A DNA stretch of 36,607 nt, taken from positions 1 to 36,607 of the IMG/VR virus record IMGVR_UViG_3300047552_000621. One strand, 5' to 3'. Each line of letters opens with the position of its first letter. Positions within the stretch are counted from its first letter, which is position 1. The stretch comes from a virus. Both the position numbers and the translations under genes were made by a program. Shown piece after piece: positions 1 to 5,966 of this stretch. The notes beneath the pieces are model-generated. The model saw only the letters and a list, made by a program, of their open reading frames with translations, ran no database searches and was not told the origin of the DNA.

Positions 1-360
1 CGCCGCCAGCAACTCATCGCGCTGGGCCGTCATCTTCTCCAGGTCATCCATAAAAGCCAGCGTGTTTTGCTGTTGCCCTGCGTGGCTTTGTTTCCATCGG
101 TCTGCCTCGTCCAATAGGTCGCGAATCTCGTCCAGGTACACCTTGTTGGCCTTGTCGGTGGCCTCTACGTGTTCTCGTAGGGCTGTGCGGGCGTCCGCTG
201 TTTTTCTCTCACTTGCTTCGACCTGGGCCTCAAGCTCGTCGATGGCGTCGAAGGCTTGCCTGATGGTCGTGGCGCACGCGAGTTCGGTGTGAGGTCCACC
301 CATGTGCCACACTACCTCTGTCAATGCCTTCTCGCGCTCTTCTTTCGTCGGGATGGTCAT
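1..360 (-). CDS. Hypothetical coiled-coil protein, C-terminus cut by window edge
   Basis: The reading frame starts at the ATG at 360-358 and runs open off the left edge, so only the first 120 residues are visible. It begins MTIPTKEEREKALTEV and continues into a long charged stretch rich in Glu, Lys, Ala, Asp and Arg with no prolines, which looks like an extended helix or coiled coil from about residue 38 to the edge. The start overlaps the stop of the upstream gene as ATGA, as at the other junctions in this leftward operon. I recognise no family. Position suggests an accessory early gene. The coding call is supported by the overlap and by G/C-ending codons; the function is unknown. Confidence 0.7.
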   Translation of the reverse strand, partial: MTIPTKEEREKALTEVVWHMGGPHTELACATTIRQAFDAIDELEAQVEASERKTADARTALREHVEATDKANKVYLDEIRDLLDEADRWKQSHAGQQQNTLAFMDDLEKMTAQRDELLAA

Positions 361-563
361 TTCCCTCCTCCTCTCGCCTTCAGCAGTGCGGAGACTGCGT
401 TAGCCAGTTGTCGCTCATATCCTGCTGGAGCCCCGAAGCTCTTTCTCCACACAATCGCCGCGTCGATGACGGCGCGTTCGGCGTTATCAATGGGTTCTTT
501 GTTAGAAACGTAAACGCAATACCTACACCCACAAGTATCATCCGTGTCTTCATAGATGCTCAT
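357..563 (-). CDS. Small hypothetical early protein (68 aa)
   Basis: This 68-residue protein begins MSIYEDTDDTCGCRYCVYV. Cysteines 11, 13 and 16 form a C-x-C-x2-C cluster that could bind metal, but no second pair of ligands is obvious. The rest looks like a helical segment (IDNAERAVIDAAIVWRKSF) and a basic Gly-rich tail. The start overlaps the stop of the upstream gene (560-769) by four bases and its own stop overlaps the next start, so it is translationally coupled in the leftward operon. No family is recognised. Confidence 0.7.
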   Translation of the reverse strand: MSIYEDTDDTCGCRYCVYVSNKEPIDNAERAVIDAAIVWRKSFGAPAGYERQLANAVSALLKARGGGK

Positions 564-769
564 TTGCTCCCCTCCATTCTCCGCTTCCGCTCTTCCATCA
601 TGGCGTCGGCGTAGTCGTAGGCTGCGCGGGCCATGGTTTTAGGGTCATTATTAAATGCCGCCGGGTTAGTCAGCGCCTGCCCCGCGAAGTAGTCGCGAAG
701 CATTTGTTCGCCCGCCACCTGGCTCAGGTCCAGGCGCATATTGATTGGTATTGGTCCAATGTTGCTCAT
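560..769 (-). CDS. Small hypothetical early protein (69 aa)
   Basis: A 69-residue protein beginning MSNIGPIPINMRLDLS. It ends in a charged helix containing AAYDYADAMMEERKRRME. That alanine, tyrosine, aspartate then 'MMEERKRR' ending is a style I recall from short uncharacterised proteins of many podoviruses and siphoviruses, but I know no function for them. It overlaps both neighbours by four bases (ATGA type), which supports the coding call and coupling in the operon. It has no transmembrane segment and no cysteines. Confidence 0.7.
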   Translation of the reverse strand: MSNIGPIPINMRLDLSQVAGEQMLRDYFAGQALTNPAAFNNDPKTMARAAYDYADAMMEERKRRMEGSK

Positions 770-1041
770 TTGCTCGCCTCCTTCTCGTAACTCAATTTGA
801 CCCCGCGAGAGTGGAGCCAGGCCTTGGCGCGGTCAAAAGCGATTGCACGCTCTACGGCATGGTCGGACGGTGACCCATCAACAACGCCCACCCGGCGTCT
901 CGACTCGCACAGCTCACGAATAATCTCTTGGGCTTCTTCAATGGCTTGCGCCCACGGCGTTGGGTTGTCGCACTTGCGCTCTTCGCATTCCCCGTATACG
1001 TGCCTGTCCATTGGATGCCCGCACACACAAATGTCACTCAT
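766..1041 (-). CDS. Hypothetical protein with N-terminal Cys/His cluster (91 aa)
   Basis: A 91-residue protein. The N-terminus carries C5-x-C7-G-H9, H14, C19 and C24, spaced like a small zinc-binding knuckle. A helical, charged remainder follows (AIEEAQEIIRELCESRRR, then AVERAIAFDRAKAWLHSRG). The start has an upstream GAGAGGA as Shine-Dalgarno and lies in an ATGA overlap with the 56-residue gene upstream. I recognise no named family. A metal-binding protein that modulates nucleic acid or host-protein interactions is an inference only. Confidence 0.7.
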   Translation of the reverse strand: MSDICVCGHPMDRHVYGECEERKCDNPTPWAQAIEEAQEIIRELCESRRRVGVVDGSPSDHAVERAIAFDRAKAWLHSRGVKLSYEKEASK

Positions 1042-1208
1042 CGTCGTATCCTCTCGTCTGCGATAAGCAGGTTTCTCAATCTGGCCTCAATGTCCTCTTT
1101 GTTCGTGCCCAGCATCTTGGCAAGGTTCTTTACGCAAACTCCTCCCTTGAAGAGCTTGCGCACGTTTTCTTGTGTGAGTTGCCATGGCCCGTCACTTGTG
1201 CGCTTCAT
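1038..1208 (-). CDS. Tiny HTH-like protein (56 aa)
   Basis: The frame starts at the ATG at 1208-1206 and stops with TGA at 1040-1038. It encodes 56 residues: a basic N-terminus (MKRTSDGPWQLTQENVRKLF), then GGVCVKNLAKMLGTNKEDIEARLRNLL. The second part has the helix, turn, helix rhythm of a minimal DNA-binding domain: hydrophobic residues at helix positions, Gly at the turn and polar residues on the second helix. It overlaps its upstream neighbour as ATGA and the next gene's ATG overlaps its stop. The coding call rests on the overlaps, codon bias and lack of another gene here. A small transcription regulator is plausible but unproven. Confidence 0.6.
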   Translation of the reverse strand: MKRTSDGPWQLTQENVRKLFKGGVCVKNLAKMLGTNKEDIEARLRNLLIADERIRR

Positions 1209-1309
1209 TGCTTTTGCCCCTTAATCCAGCCAATTAGAAATCCTATGCCGAGCCCTGCGATTGCGCCCATCGAAAAGATGCCCATAAGACCAGAGTCGGA
1301 ATAGATCAT
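1205..1309 (-). CDS. Single-pass membrane micro-protein (34 aa)
   Basis: The frame from the ATG at 1309-1307 to TGA at 1207-1205 encodes 34 residues. Residues 8-28 (LMGIFSMGAIAGLGIGFLIGW) form one glycine-rich hydrophobic helix followed by a short basic tail, IKGQKQ. That is the pattern of a single transmembrane segment with the positive end inside. It sits between the zinc-finger gene (1306-1848) and the 56-residue HTH-like gene with four-base overlaps on both sides, which is the main reason for calling so short a gene. It could be a membrane-acting host-takeover peptide; a holin is unlikely this early in an operon. Confidence 0.5.
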   Translation of the reverse strand: MIYSDSGLMGIFSMGAIAGLGIGFLIGWIKGQKQ

Positions 1310-1848
1310 GGCTTAGCGTCCTTCTTTGCTTTGGCCGCGCAGCTGATAGCTCGTGACTCGTGATGTTCGAGCTTGCGGCGTGCCTCTTTTGCCTCTCGCT
1401 TGTGGTACCCGACATGCCAGGCGAAAGACTTGGTGGCATTCTCTTTGCCGCAAAACTCTCTACCGCCAATTTCTCGGTTTCTTTGGGCTGCTTTTTCTTG
1501 GCACAACTCTAGACATTCTGACTCTGTAGCAAAAACGTCGTCATGGTCGGCGCACCTGCCGCAATCAAACAGGTATGATGCCGAAACCGCATTTCCGTTG
1601 CTGCATGTGGTGACAGTGGCAACGCGCAACTGCTGCGCGCGAGGCTCGGCCGTGTAGTGTGTGACGACGCCACGGGGGCCTTCGTACCCACTCCCACAAT
1701 AAGAGCACGGCGTGACTACGTGCTCCCCGGACCCAAGGATGACGACAACCTCCTTTTTTCCGGAGCACACTGGGCACGGGATTTCCTCGGACCTTTGTCC
1801 GTACTGCGCGACCCAAACTAGTTGACCTACTGCAAAAATTGGTTTCAT
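1306..1848 (-). CDS. Zinc-ribbon protein, DnaJ-zinc-finger-like
   Basis: I start this gene at the ATG at 1848-1846, because GAGGTGAG stands five to six bases upstream; a GTG at 1875 lacks such a site. The 180-residue product has CPVC at residues 25-28 and CSYC at 48-51, in an arrangement resembling one zinc-binding module of a DnaJ cysteine-rich domain. Further cysteines lie around 'TTCSNG', 'DCGRC' and 'ECLELC'. The C-terminal third is strongly basic (KREAKEARRKLEHH, then AAKAKKDAKP). The fold is probably metal-stabilised and may bind nucleic acid or protein; no enzyme motif is visible. It overlaps the downstream membrane peptide gene by four bases. Confidence 0.7.
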   Translation of the reverse strand: MKPIFAVGQLVWVAQYGQRSEEIPCPVCSGKKEVVVILGSGEHVVTPCSYCGSGYEGPRGVVTHYTAEPRAQQLRVATVTTCSNGNAVSASYLFDCGRCADHDDVFATESECLELCQEKAAQRNREIGGREFCGKENATKSFAWHVGYHKREAKEARRKLEHHESRAISCAAKAKKDAKP

Positions 1849-1875
1849 TTTCTCACCTCGTAACACTCCCGCCAC

Positions 1876-2097
1876 CTACCGGCAGCGAGTAATTGTGGAC
1901 GTGTCGAGAGGCAGGGGCGGCATTGGCAGCCTCCTGCGTGGCCAGCCAGCAAAGATGGCAATGCAGGAGAGACAGACGCTGTGCAGGCCTGGGTCGTCTC
2001 CGCTTTTTTTTGTGATCTTGCTTGGCGTGTAGCAGTTCGGCTCTTGCGCTTCGTCGAGGAAGTGCCAGACGCCCGTCTCGTCGTGCCCATAGTTCAC
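1876..2097 (-). CDS. Small hypothetical early protein (73 aa)
   Basis: I choose the GTG at 2097-2095 as start because it overlaps the upstream stop as GTGA and follows AGGGGAG; an in-frame ATG at 2115 would lie inside the upstream gene. The product starts MNYGHDETGVWHFLDEAQEPNCY and contains a C, H, C-x2-C set (CYTP, LHSVCLSC) that might be a weak metal site. A proline- and arginine-rich tail follows. A competing frame (1845-2090) overlaps the next start and looks less natural in composition, so I prefer this one. Function is unknown. Confidence 0.5.
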   Translation of the reverse strand: MNYGHDETGVWHFLDEAQEPNCYTPSKITKKSGDDPGLHSVCLSCIAIFAGWPRRRLPMPPLPLDTSTITRCR

Positions 2098-2507
2098 AGC
2101 TCCCCTCTGAACCATCTACGCATTAGCGGCTTGGGCCAGCACCACCCGTACAGCCCCCACAGCGTCTCAGCCGCTGCCTCAACGGTCAGTCGACCGGCCT
2201 TGATGTCACCGAGATACGCCCATCGTTCGATGAACCACCTACCAGACAGCAGCACCGGCAGAGGGAACAGTGAGGCCGCGAGTGGAATCAGCCAAGGCCC
2301 CCACCATGATTCAAATTGAGTTACGTGGTACATCTCGTGCTCGACAATATCCGGCCTACTCATGGGAGCGATGAGGTCAGGGTGCGTAACTCGAACGTAC
2401 GATTGAAACGGCAACCTGTACGTCATCCACATCTTGCCTGGGTCAGCAAACGGAGCCAGCAGGATACGCACCCAGGACTGCGAGCATGGAACGAATGCGA
2501 ATGTCAT
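2094..2507 (-). CDS. Membrane-associated HExxH putative zinc metalloprotease
   Basis: This 137-residue protein contains VEHEMYHVTQFE at about residues 55-66, so H57-E58-x-x-H61 matches the HExxH zinc-binding and catalytic motif of zincins. A hydrophobic stretch at about 70-92 (PWLIPLAASLFPLPVLL) could be membrane-embedded. E94, in FIERWAYLGD, sits where a third zinc ligand would be expected in a gluzincin-like arrangement. I recall short phage and bacterial proteins with 'HE.vH..Q......P.E.eA' layouts that fit this pattern. Substrate is unknown. It overlaps both operon neighbours by four bases. The motif is seen directly; protease activity is inferred. Confidence 0.6.
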   Translation of the reverse strand: MTFAFVPCSQSWVRILLAPFADPGKMWMTYRLPFQSYVRVTHPDLIAPMSRPDIVEHEMYHVTQFESWWGPWLIPLAASLFPLPVLLSGRWFIERWAYLGDIKAGRLTVEAAAETLWGLYGWCWPKPLMRRWFRGEL

Positions 2508-2797
2508 TGGTACACCTTTTTCCCTGTCGACCGCACGGGTCGTGGTTGGTATTCCTTGAACGTCTTACGCAGCTCCTGCCACGAAAGCTTTGGCGTAGGA
2601 GGAACAACCACCGGCTCCTTCGCGCACGCAGCAGCTATGCGCTCGTTCTCGTCGAGCCACTCCTGACCGTACTCTTTTTTGATCTCCGCGAGAAACTCCT
2701 TCACCACGTTGTCGTACTTTTGTGGCGTGCTCGCTGACTGCACGGCTCGCTTCGAGACAAGGTCTCCACCCCACCTGTTCTGCTTTCTTGTCGGCAT
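2504..2797 (-). CDS. Hypothetical basic protein (97 aa)
   Basis: A 97-residue hydrophilic protein beginning MPTRKQNRWGGDLVSK, with a strong Shine-Dalgarno (GGGGGAG) just upstream. It is the first gene after the leftward terminator at 2807-2846, so its expression may depend on readthrough or antitermination. The middle has a charged helix (NVVKEFLAEIKKEYGQEWLDENERIAAA), followed by a Pro-rich linker and a basic C-terminus. No cysteines, membrane segment or recognised motif is present. Confidence 0.7.
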   Translation of the reverse strand: MPTRKQNRWGGDLVSKRAVQSASTPQKYDNVVKEFLAEIKKEYGQEWLDENERIAAACAKEPVVVPPTPKLSWQELRKTFKEYQPRPVRSTGKKVYQ

Positions 2798-2806
2798 ATC
2801 TCCCCC

Positions 2807-2846
2807 AAAAAACCGGCCCAGATGGACTGCTCCCCACGAGGGCCGG
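2807..2846 (-). terminator. Leftward intrinsic terminator
   Basis: Read leftward, the sequence is CCGGCCC, a 20-base loop, GGGCCGG, then six T (the A run at 2807-2812 on the plus strand). The seven-base, all-G/C stem followed by a T tract is a standard rho-independent terminator. It separates the recombination cluster (3052-4834) and its small follower gene from the downstream small genes. The loop is long for a terminator but could fold further. Confidence 0.75.
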
Positions 2847-2861
2847 GTGTGTGTTGGACAA

Positions 2862-3050
2862 CTAGAACGGAGCCTGGTCCTTCTCTTTGGGCTCGCGGAG
2901 ATTCAACTTCCCGTTGACCGGCAGGGCATCAAGGGTCACGTTGATTGACCCGTCCTTGCACGGCCAGGCGCTACCGCACTTCACCCAGAAGCCCTTGTCC
3001 TGCCCTTCTCGTTGCACAATCGTGAACACGTCCAATCGCTTTCCTTCCAT
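2862..3050 (-). CDS. Conserved small protein of the 'GSAW..KDGS' type (62 aa)
   Basis: I start at the ATG at 3050-3048, which follows GGGAGAG with good spacing; a longer frame to 3197 lies antisense to itself in composition and overlaps the recombination gene. The 62-residue product contains GFWVKCGSAWPCKDGSINVTLDALPVNG with the ending KLNLREP, split here by residue order. I recall near-identical short proteins in many proteobacterial and myxobacterial genomes, plasmids and phages, all of unknown function and probably all-beta. It directly follows the RecT-like gene (one-base gap) and precedes the terminator. Confidence 0.75.
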   Translation of the reverse strand: MEGKRLDVFTIVQREGQDKGFWVKCGSAWPCKDGSINVTLDALPVNGKLNLREPKEKDQAPF

Positions 3051-3051
3051 G

Positions 3052-3894
3052 CTACTCTCCCTTGTTGTAGGCTGGGCTCTCAGGCGTAAGCGCAGGGGGC
3101 CCAAAGTTGTACTGCTCCTGCTTTGACATCTCTTCGACTCGTGCTGCGTACGCCGTGCGGCACTCGGCCCGCTCGCTGGTTGGAAGGCGCTTCGCAAGCT
3201 CCCTCACCTTGAACAGCTCTTCCTTGGTTGAAGCATTGGCAATAGCGGCTAACACAACCTGCTGCGTCAGCTCAACAGGTGGCTTCGCAGCGGTGACCAC
3301 TTCTGGCTCAGGAAGCTCGGCAGTAGACGAAACCTTGGTGGCCGCTGCGATTACACGGGCCTCAGACGAGTTTTGCTGGGCAGGTTGAGGGGCAGACACC
3401 TGGTCAAGCTCGTCAGGGTCGTAGCAGCCAGCCAGAGCGTCAGGGTACGTGTCTCGAGCCAGGTCTGCCTTGCAGCGGGCTCGAAGCATGGCGCGGGTGT
3501 ACTTGCGCCACACGTCCTTCGATAGGAGCCCTGCCGCCTTGGCGTCCTCGATTGTGAACGTGCGCCGCACCGGCTCAGACCCATGGCGCTTAGTCTCGTA
3601 GCATGCGTGCTTATCGTCCTCGCTGACGCAGCGGAAGTACTCGCAGTGACCACTACCAAGGGCGAGGCCCACCATAAAATCTGCGGACAAAGTTGGCTTT
3701 CCCTCGATGATGTGGATGGCACGAAAGCTCTGCATTGCGCTGAGACCAAAGTCTCGACCAGCCATCAAGATCGCCAGTGCCTGCTCAGGGTTCTTGATGC
3801 TGCGCGGCAGGAACCCTGTCTGCACCAGGTGCTGACACAGGGTTACGGCCTCTCCGATTGACTGCGGTTCAAGTGTGGTGAGTGCTTTTGACAT
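3052..3894 (-). CDS. RecT-like single-strand annealing protein (putative)
   Basis: The product is 280 residues from the ATG at 3894-3892; the longer upstream extension lies inside the nuclease gene. The N-terminal half has SIGEAVTLCQHL, then NPEQALAILMAGRDFGLSAMQS, and EGKPTLSADFMV. This pattern is shared by a large group of phage proteins annotated as recombination or RecT-like proteins, in which the protein anneals single-stranded DNA. Downstream there is RKYTRAMLRARCKADLAR, then YDPDELD, and a Pro/Gln/Ala-rich linker. The next gene upstream, four bases away, encodes a YqaJ-type exonuclease, the usual partner that generates the single strands. Together they would make a lambda Red-like recombination pair. 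The family call is from remembered motif pattern, not a search. Confidence 0.7.
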   Translation of the reverse strand: MSKALTTLEPQSIGEAVTLCQHLVQTGFLPRSIKNPEQALAILMAGRDFGLSAMQSFRAIHIIEGKPTLSADFMVGLALGSGHCEYFRCVSEDDKHACYETKRHGSEPVRRTFTIEDAKAAGLLSKDVWRKYTRAMLRARCKADLARDTYPDALAGCYDPDELDQVSAPQPAQQNSSEARVIAAATKVSSTAELPEPEVVTAAKPPVELTQQVVLAAIANASTKEELFKVRELAKRLPTSERAECRTAYAARVEEMSKQEQYNFGPPALTPESPAYNKGE

Positions 3895-3898
3895 GGTG

Positions 3899-4834
3899 CT
3901 AGCCTTTCTTTGTTGTGAGAAGGAATCGGCGACCCGCCGTGCCTTGTTTGCAAAATTGTTCGGCATCCTTCTCGGTTCCACCGAGAGACGCTGCGTATGC
4001 CCGCCAGTCGACCGTCTTGCGTGCTGACACGTTCTTCCAGCTGGCGCTCCATCCATTGCCAATCATGGTCGAGGCGTCACACATGAGAGCCTTGAGCTTG
4101 TTTTTGGCCATCTCTTCGACCTGCTCCGCGTCCTCGATCCCCTTGCGAGCGTTGATGAGCACGCCAGCCCAATGCTCTGCCTCGTTGTCTGCAAGCAGCT
4201 GGCGCTCAGTGGAGATAGGGAACACCTCCGCAAGATGGTTGGCGTACGATGCCGTGCCATCAACAGGAGGCGGCACGCGAGCGACGACATGGTTGGTCCA
4301 GAAAGCCTCGCACGCCTTCAGGATATGCATCTCAAGGTCTAGGTTTCTGGCCACCGGATACACGCGCAGCTCTCCGTACACGAGCGCTGCGAGGTCGCAC
4401 CTGTTGAGGTCGTAGCATGACATCTCAAGGGCAACCTGGGGGAGGTAGTACTCAGGGAAGTCCTGCGAACCGCTGTCGCCCCAGTCATCACCTCGGCGAG
4501 GCGATTTTATCTCCAGCACGCGGTCCCATGCGTTCGCGGTGGGCCCTGCGAGACCGTCTGCTGCAGCTGCAATCATGGTGTGCTTTGGATGCACGCGTGG
4601 CGTGCTCTTGTGCACCACGAGCCCGGTGATGTCTGCGTACCACGAGCGCAGGCCTGACTCAAGATGGTTTCCACGATCAACGTCTGGTCCTGATGTCTCC
4701 GTCTTCTTGTTCTCCACGAGTTCACGGTACACGTCGATTGGTCCAGCGAACTTCGACATTCCCAGGATGGCCGCTGCCCTGGAACCGGTTATGCGGTTGG
4801 CACGGATTTTCTGGTGTTGCGGTGTCAGTGTCAT
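3899..4834 (-). CDS. YqaJ-family (lambda exonuclease-like) recombination nuclease
   Basis: A 311-residue protein with the YqaJ / PD-(D/E)XK layout. RITGSRAAAILGMSKFAGP at residues 14-32 is the N-terminal signature. H57-L58-E59 provides the helix-one glutamate. AAADGL near residue 93 gives the catalytic Asp, LEIK at 107-110 supplies the Glu and Lys of the ExK pair, and PQVALEM at 132-138 is the following Gln helix. Such proteins are processive 5'-3' exonucleases acting on double-stranded ends with a single-strand annealing partner, here the gene just downstream. The start at 4834 overlaps the preceding small gene as ATGA. All catalytic positions look intact. Confidence 0.88.
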   Translation of the reverse strand: MTLTPQHQKIRANRITGSRAAAILGMSKFAGPIDVYRELVENKKTETSGPDVDRGNHLESGLRSWYADITGLVVHKSTPRVHPKHTMIAAAADGLAGPTANAWDRVLEIKSPRRGDDWGDSGSQDFPEYYLPQVALEMSCYDLNRCDLAALVYGELRVYPVARNLDLEMHILKACEAFWTNHVVARVPPPVDGTASYANHLAEVFPISTERQLLADNEAEHWAGVLINARKGIEDAEQVEEMAKNKLKALMCDASTMIGNGWSASWKNVSARKTVDWRAYAASLGGTEKDAEQFCKQGTAGRRFLLTTKKG

Positions 4835-5022
4835 TTTCTTCTCCTGTTGGTTTTGCTGCGTGTGGCCATACTACAATCAGGGCCTGACAAATCTTCGTGC
4901 TCCTCCGACATCCAGCACTCCCAGACCATGTCCTTGTTCAGCCTGTGGAACATCTTCTGCCCGCACTCATCGCACCAGCGAAGGATGTGGGGCTCGTCTC
5001 GAAGCTGTCTTGGGGTTGGCAT
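4831..5022 (-). CDS. Small zinc-ribbon-like protein (63 aa)
   Basis: I start at the ATG at 5022-5020 because GGAG lies seven bases upstream; a GTG at 5025 is also possible. The product starts MPTPRQLRDEPHILRWCDECGQKMF and contains CDEC, then a later WECW and a 'GPDCS', so four cysteines could form a single zinc site. It ends with a basic tail (RSKTNRRRK). It overlaps the nuclease gene as ATGA and overlaps the upstream stop as TGATG. Function is unknown; possibly a small nucleic-acid-binding accessory of the recombination cluster. Confidence 0.65.
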   Translation of the reverse strand: MPTPRQLRDEPHILRWCDECGQKMFHRLNKDMVWECWMSEEHEDLSGPDCSMATRSKTNRRRK

Positions 5023-5216
5023 CACAGCTCTCCAATGACGAAGGCCGCGTATGCGGTGACAGCGGCCAGGAAGATCATCGCCAGGCCTATTGCTGCATGA
5101 CGAATCTCGGCACGAGCAGACTCGGCTGCACGGAAGCGGTCGAGCGCCATCTTGCGATTGAAGTCTTCCTCCTGCTCCCTGATGGCAGCACCGAAGTCGT
5201 ACCTGTCGCTACTCAT
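5022..5216 (-). CDS. C-terminal tail-anchored small membrane protein (64 aa)
   Basis: The ATG at 5216-5214 follows a strong AAGGAGAG, so I use it rather than the upstream in-frame start at 5324. The first 40 residues are charged and helical (GAAIREQEEDFNRKMALDRF, then RAAESARAEI). Residues about 42-62 (IGLAMIFLAAVTAYAAFVIG) form one hydrophobic helix at the extreme C-terminus, as in a tail-anchored membrane protein. It is the second gene of the leftward operon. Function unknown. Confidence 0.7.
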   Translation of the reverse strand: MSSDRYDFGAAIREQEEDFNRKMALDRFRAAESARAEIRHAAIGLAMIFLAAVTAYAAFVIGEL

Positions 5217-5352
5217 TGACGCTCTCCTTTTCTTCGTGCTCGGCTGTGGTGTGCTCTTGGTCTCCGCATGTACGGCAGCAGTCGTGACACTCGAAAGCGA
5301 ATCCTCTGTTTTCCTGGTCGTCAAAGTCGTAAGTCTCGTCGTCGTTGTTCAT
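5209..5352 (-). CDS. Acidic cysteine-rich micro-protein (47 aa), first gene of leftward operon
   Basis: The ATG at 5352-5350 with an upstream AGGGGA is the preferred start; the in-frame extension to 5400 would run into the operator region. The 47-residue product is very acidic (MNNDDETYDFDDQEN at the start, EHEEKESVNE at the end). Its core is C-x2-CC-x2-C (FECHDCCRTCG), which looks like a metal-binding knuckle. As the promoter-proximal gene it should be the earliest leftward product. No family is recognised; an anti-host or antirepressor role would be a guess. Confidence 0.6.
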   Translation of the reverse strand: MNNDDETYDFDDQENRGFAFECHDCCRTCGDQEHTTAEHEEKESVNE

Positions 5353-5375
5353 TTGAATCCCCTGTGTGTTTCGGA

Positions 5376-5404
5376 GTTGTACACTCGTGTGCAAATGCAA
5401 GCAA
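5376..5404 (-). promoter_or_regulatory. Candidate leftward early promoter
   Basis: Read leftward, TTGCTT (5404-5399), a 17-base spacer and TACAAC (5381-5376) form a weak sigma-70-like pair, 24 bases upstream of the first leftward ATG. The -10 matches four of six consensus positions and the -35 three of six. One TGTGCAAA box (5388-5395) lies in the spacer, which would suit repression. Position is the stronger argument; the boxes alone are weak. Confidence 0.35.
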
Positions 5405-5448
5405 GACTTTTGTGCAAAGAAAAGTACAAAAAAGTACTTTTGTGCAAA
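5388..5448. promoter_or_regulatory. Operator-like repeat cluster (three TGTGCAAA boxes and an inverted repeat)
   Basis: TGTGCAAA occurs at 5388-5395, 5411-5418 and 5441-5448. The last two lie in a 13-base direct repeat, ACTTTTGTGCAAA, at 5406-5418 and 5436-5448, exactly 30 bases apart. Its core TTTGTGCAAA is a near-palindrome (TTTG, two bases, CAAA). Between them AAAAGTAC (5420-5427) and GTACTTTT (5434-5441) form a perfect eight-base inverted repeat around six A. Multiple spaced boxes between divergent operons beside an XRE-family gene are what a lambda-type operator looks like. Confidence 0.6.
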
Positions 5449-5465
5449 TTGCCTATTGAGATTAT

Positions 5466-5510
5466 GTCACAGCTGTGTCAAATGGGTGTGTTGCGACCAC
5501 CACGGTCGCA
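5466..5510. promoter_or_regulatory. Two further inverted repeats upstream of the XRE gene
   Basis: CACAGCTGTG (5468-5477) is a perfect ten-base palindrome within GTCACAGCTGTGTCA. A second inverted repeat, TGCGACC (5492-5498) and GGTCGCA (5504-5510) with a five-base loop, sits directly before the Shine-Dalgarno GAGAGGA of the gene at 5526. The first could be an operator or part of a rightward promoter. The second could form a leader hairpin or be a protein site. The first site recurs in inverted form at 8555-8566. Confidence 0.5.
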
Positions 5511-5525
5511 TAAAGAGAGGACACA

Positions 5526-5966
5526 ATGAAGATCAGTGAAGTGCTTCGTAATGCTCGTCGAGAGGTTGGCCTTTCTCGTCGAGAGGTTGGTGTGAGTGCG
5601 GGCCTACACCCAAGCGCCATCGAGAAGCTCGAACGCGGGGCTCGCAGTCCTACGTTCATCACATTGACCAAGCTGTGCGGTTCGCTGGGCCTGCTTACCA
5701 GTGAGGCAGTGCGTAGGACCGAGGTCGATGATGCTGCCGCTCCCCAGTGGGACGCGAATAGCACTGGTCGTGAGCCAATCTTCAAGCCTGGCCCCGTGCG
5801 CTACGAGCAGCTCGTTGGTGACATACAGATGCACTGCGGGTGGCGCTACGGCTCCGTCGAGACAATGGCGGCGCTGCGCACAAAATGTCCGGTCGATGGA
5901 GACCTGGTTAACCGGCTCCTGTCTGGTCGTGCGTACTCGTTTGAAACCCTGGTGGAGGCGCTATGA
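5526..5966 (+). CDS. XRE-family helix-turn-helix regulator
   Basis: A 146-residue protein whose N-terminus (ISEVLRNARREVGLSRREVG, then VSAGLHPSAIEKLERGARSP) is a standard XRE / lambda-repressor-type helix-turn-helix at about residues 3-55. The C-terminal half (about 75-146) is not a recognisable LexA/CI peptidase: no Ser/Lys protease motif is seen. It may be a dimerisation region. It is the first rightward gene, next to a cluster of operator-like repeats, so it is probably the Cro- or repressor-like switch protein. Its stop overlaps the next ATG. G/C-ending codons match its neighbours. Confidence 0.82.
   Translation: MKISEVLRNARREVGLSRREVGVSAGLHPSAIEKLERGARSPTFITLTKLCGSLGLLTSEAVRRTEVDDAAAPQWDANSTGREPIFKPGPVRYEQLVGDIQMHCGWRYGSVETMAALRTKCPVDGDLVNRLLSGRAYSFETLVEAL

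Noticed and set aside
1845-2090. 81-codon alternative minus frame competing with the gene at 1876-2097
   Set aside because: It is Ser/Thr/Arg/Ala-rich, and overlaps the well-supported start at 1848; the other frame has a GTGA overlap and Shine-Dalgarno.
5526-5966. LexA/CI-type self-cleaving repressor
   Set aside because: The C-terminal half lacks an Ala-Gly cleavage site and Ser/Lys dyad pattern, so I call only an XRE-type regulator.
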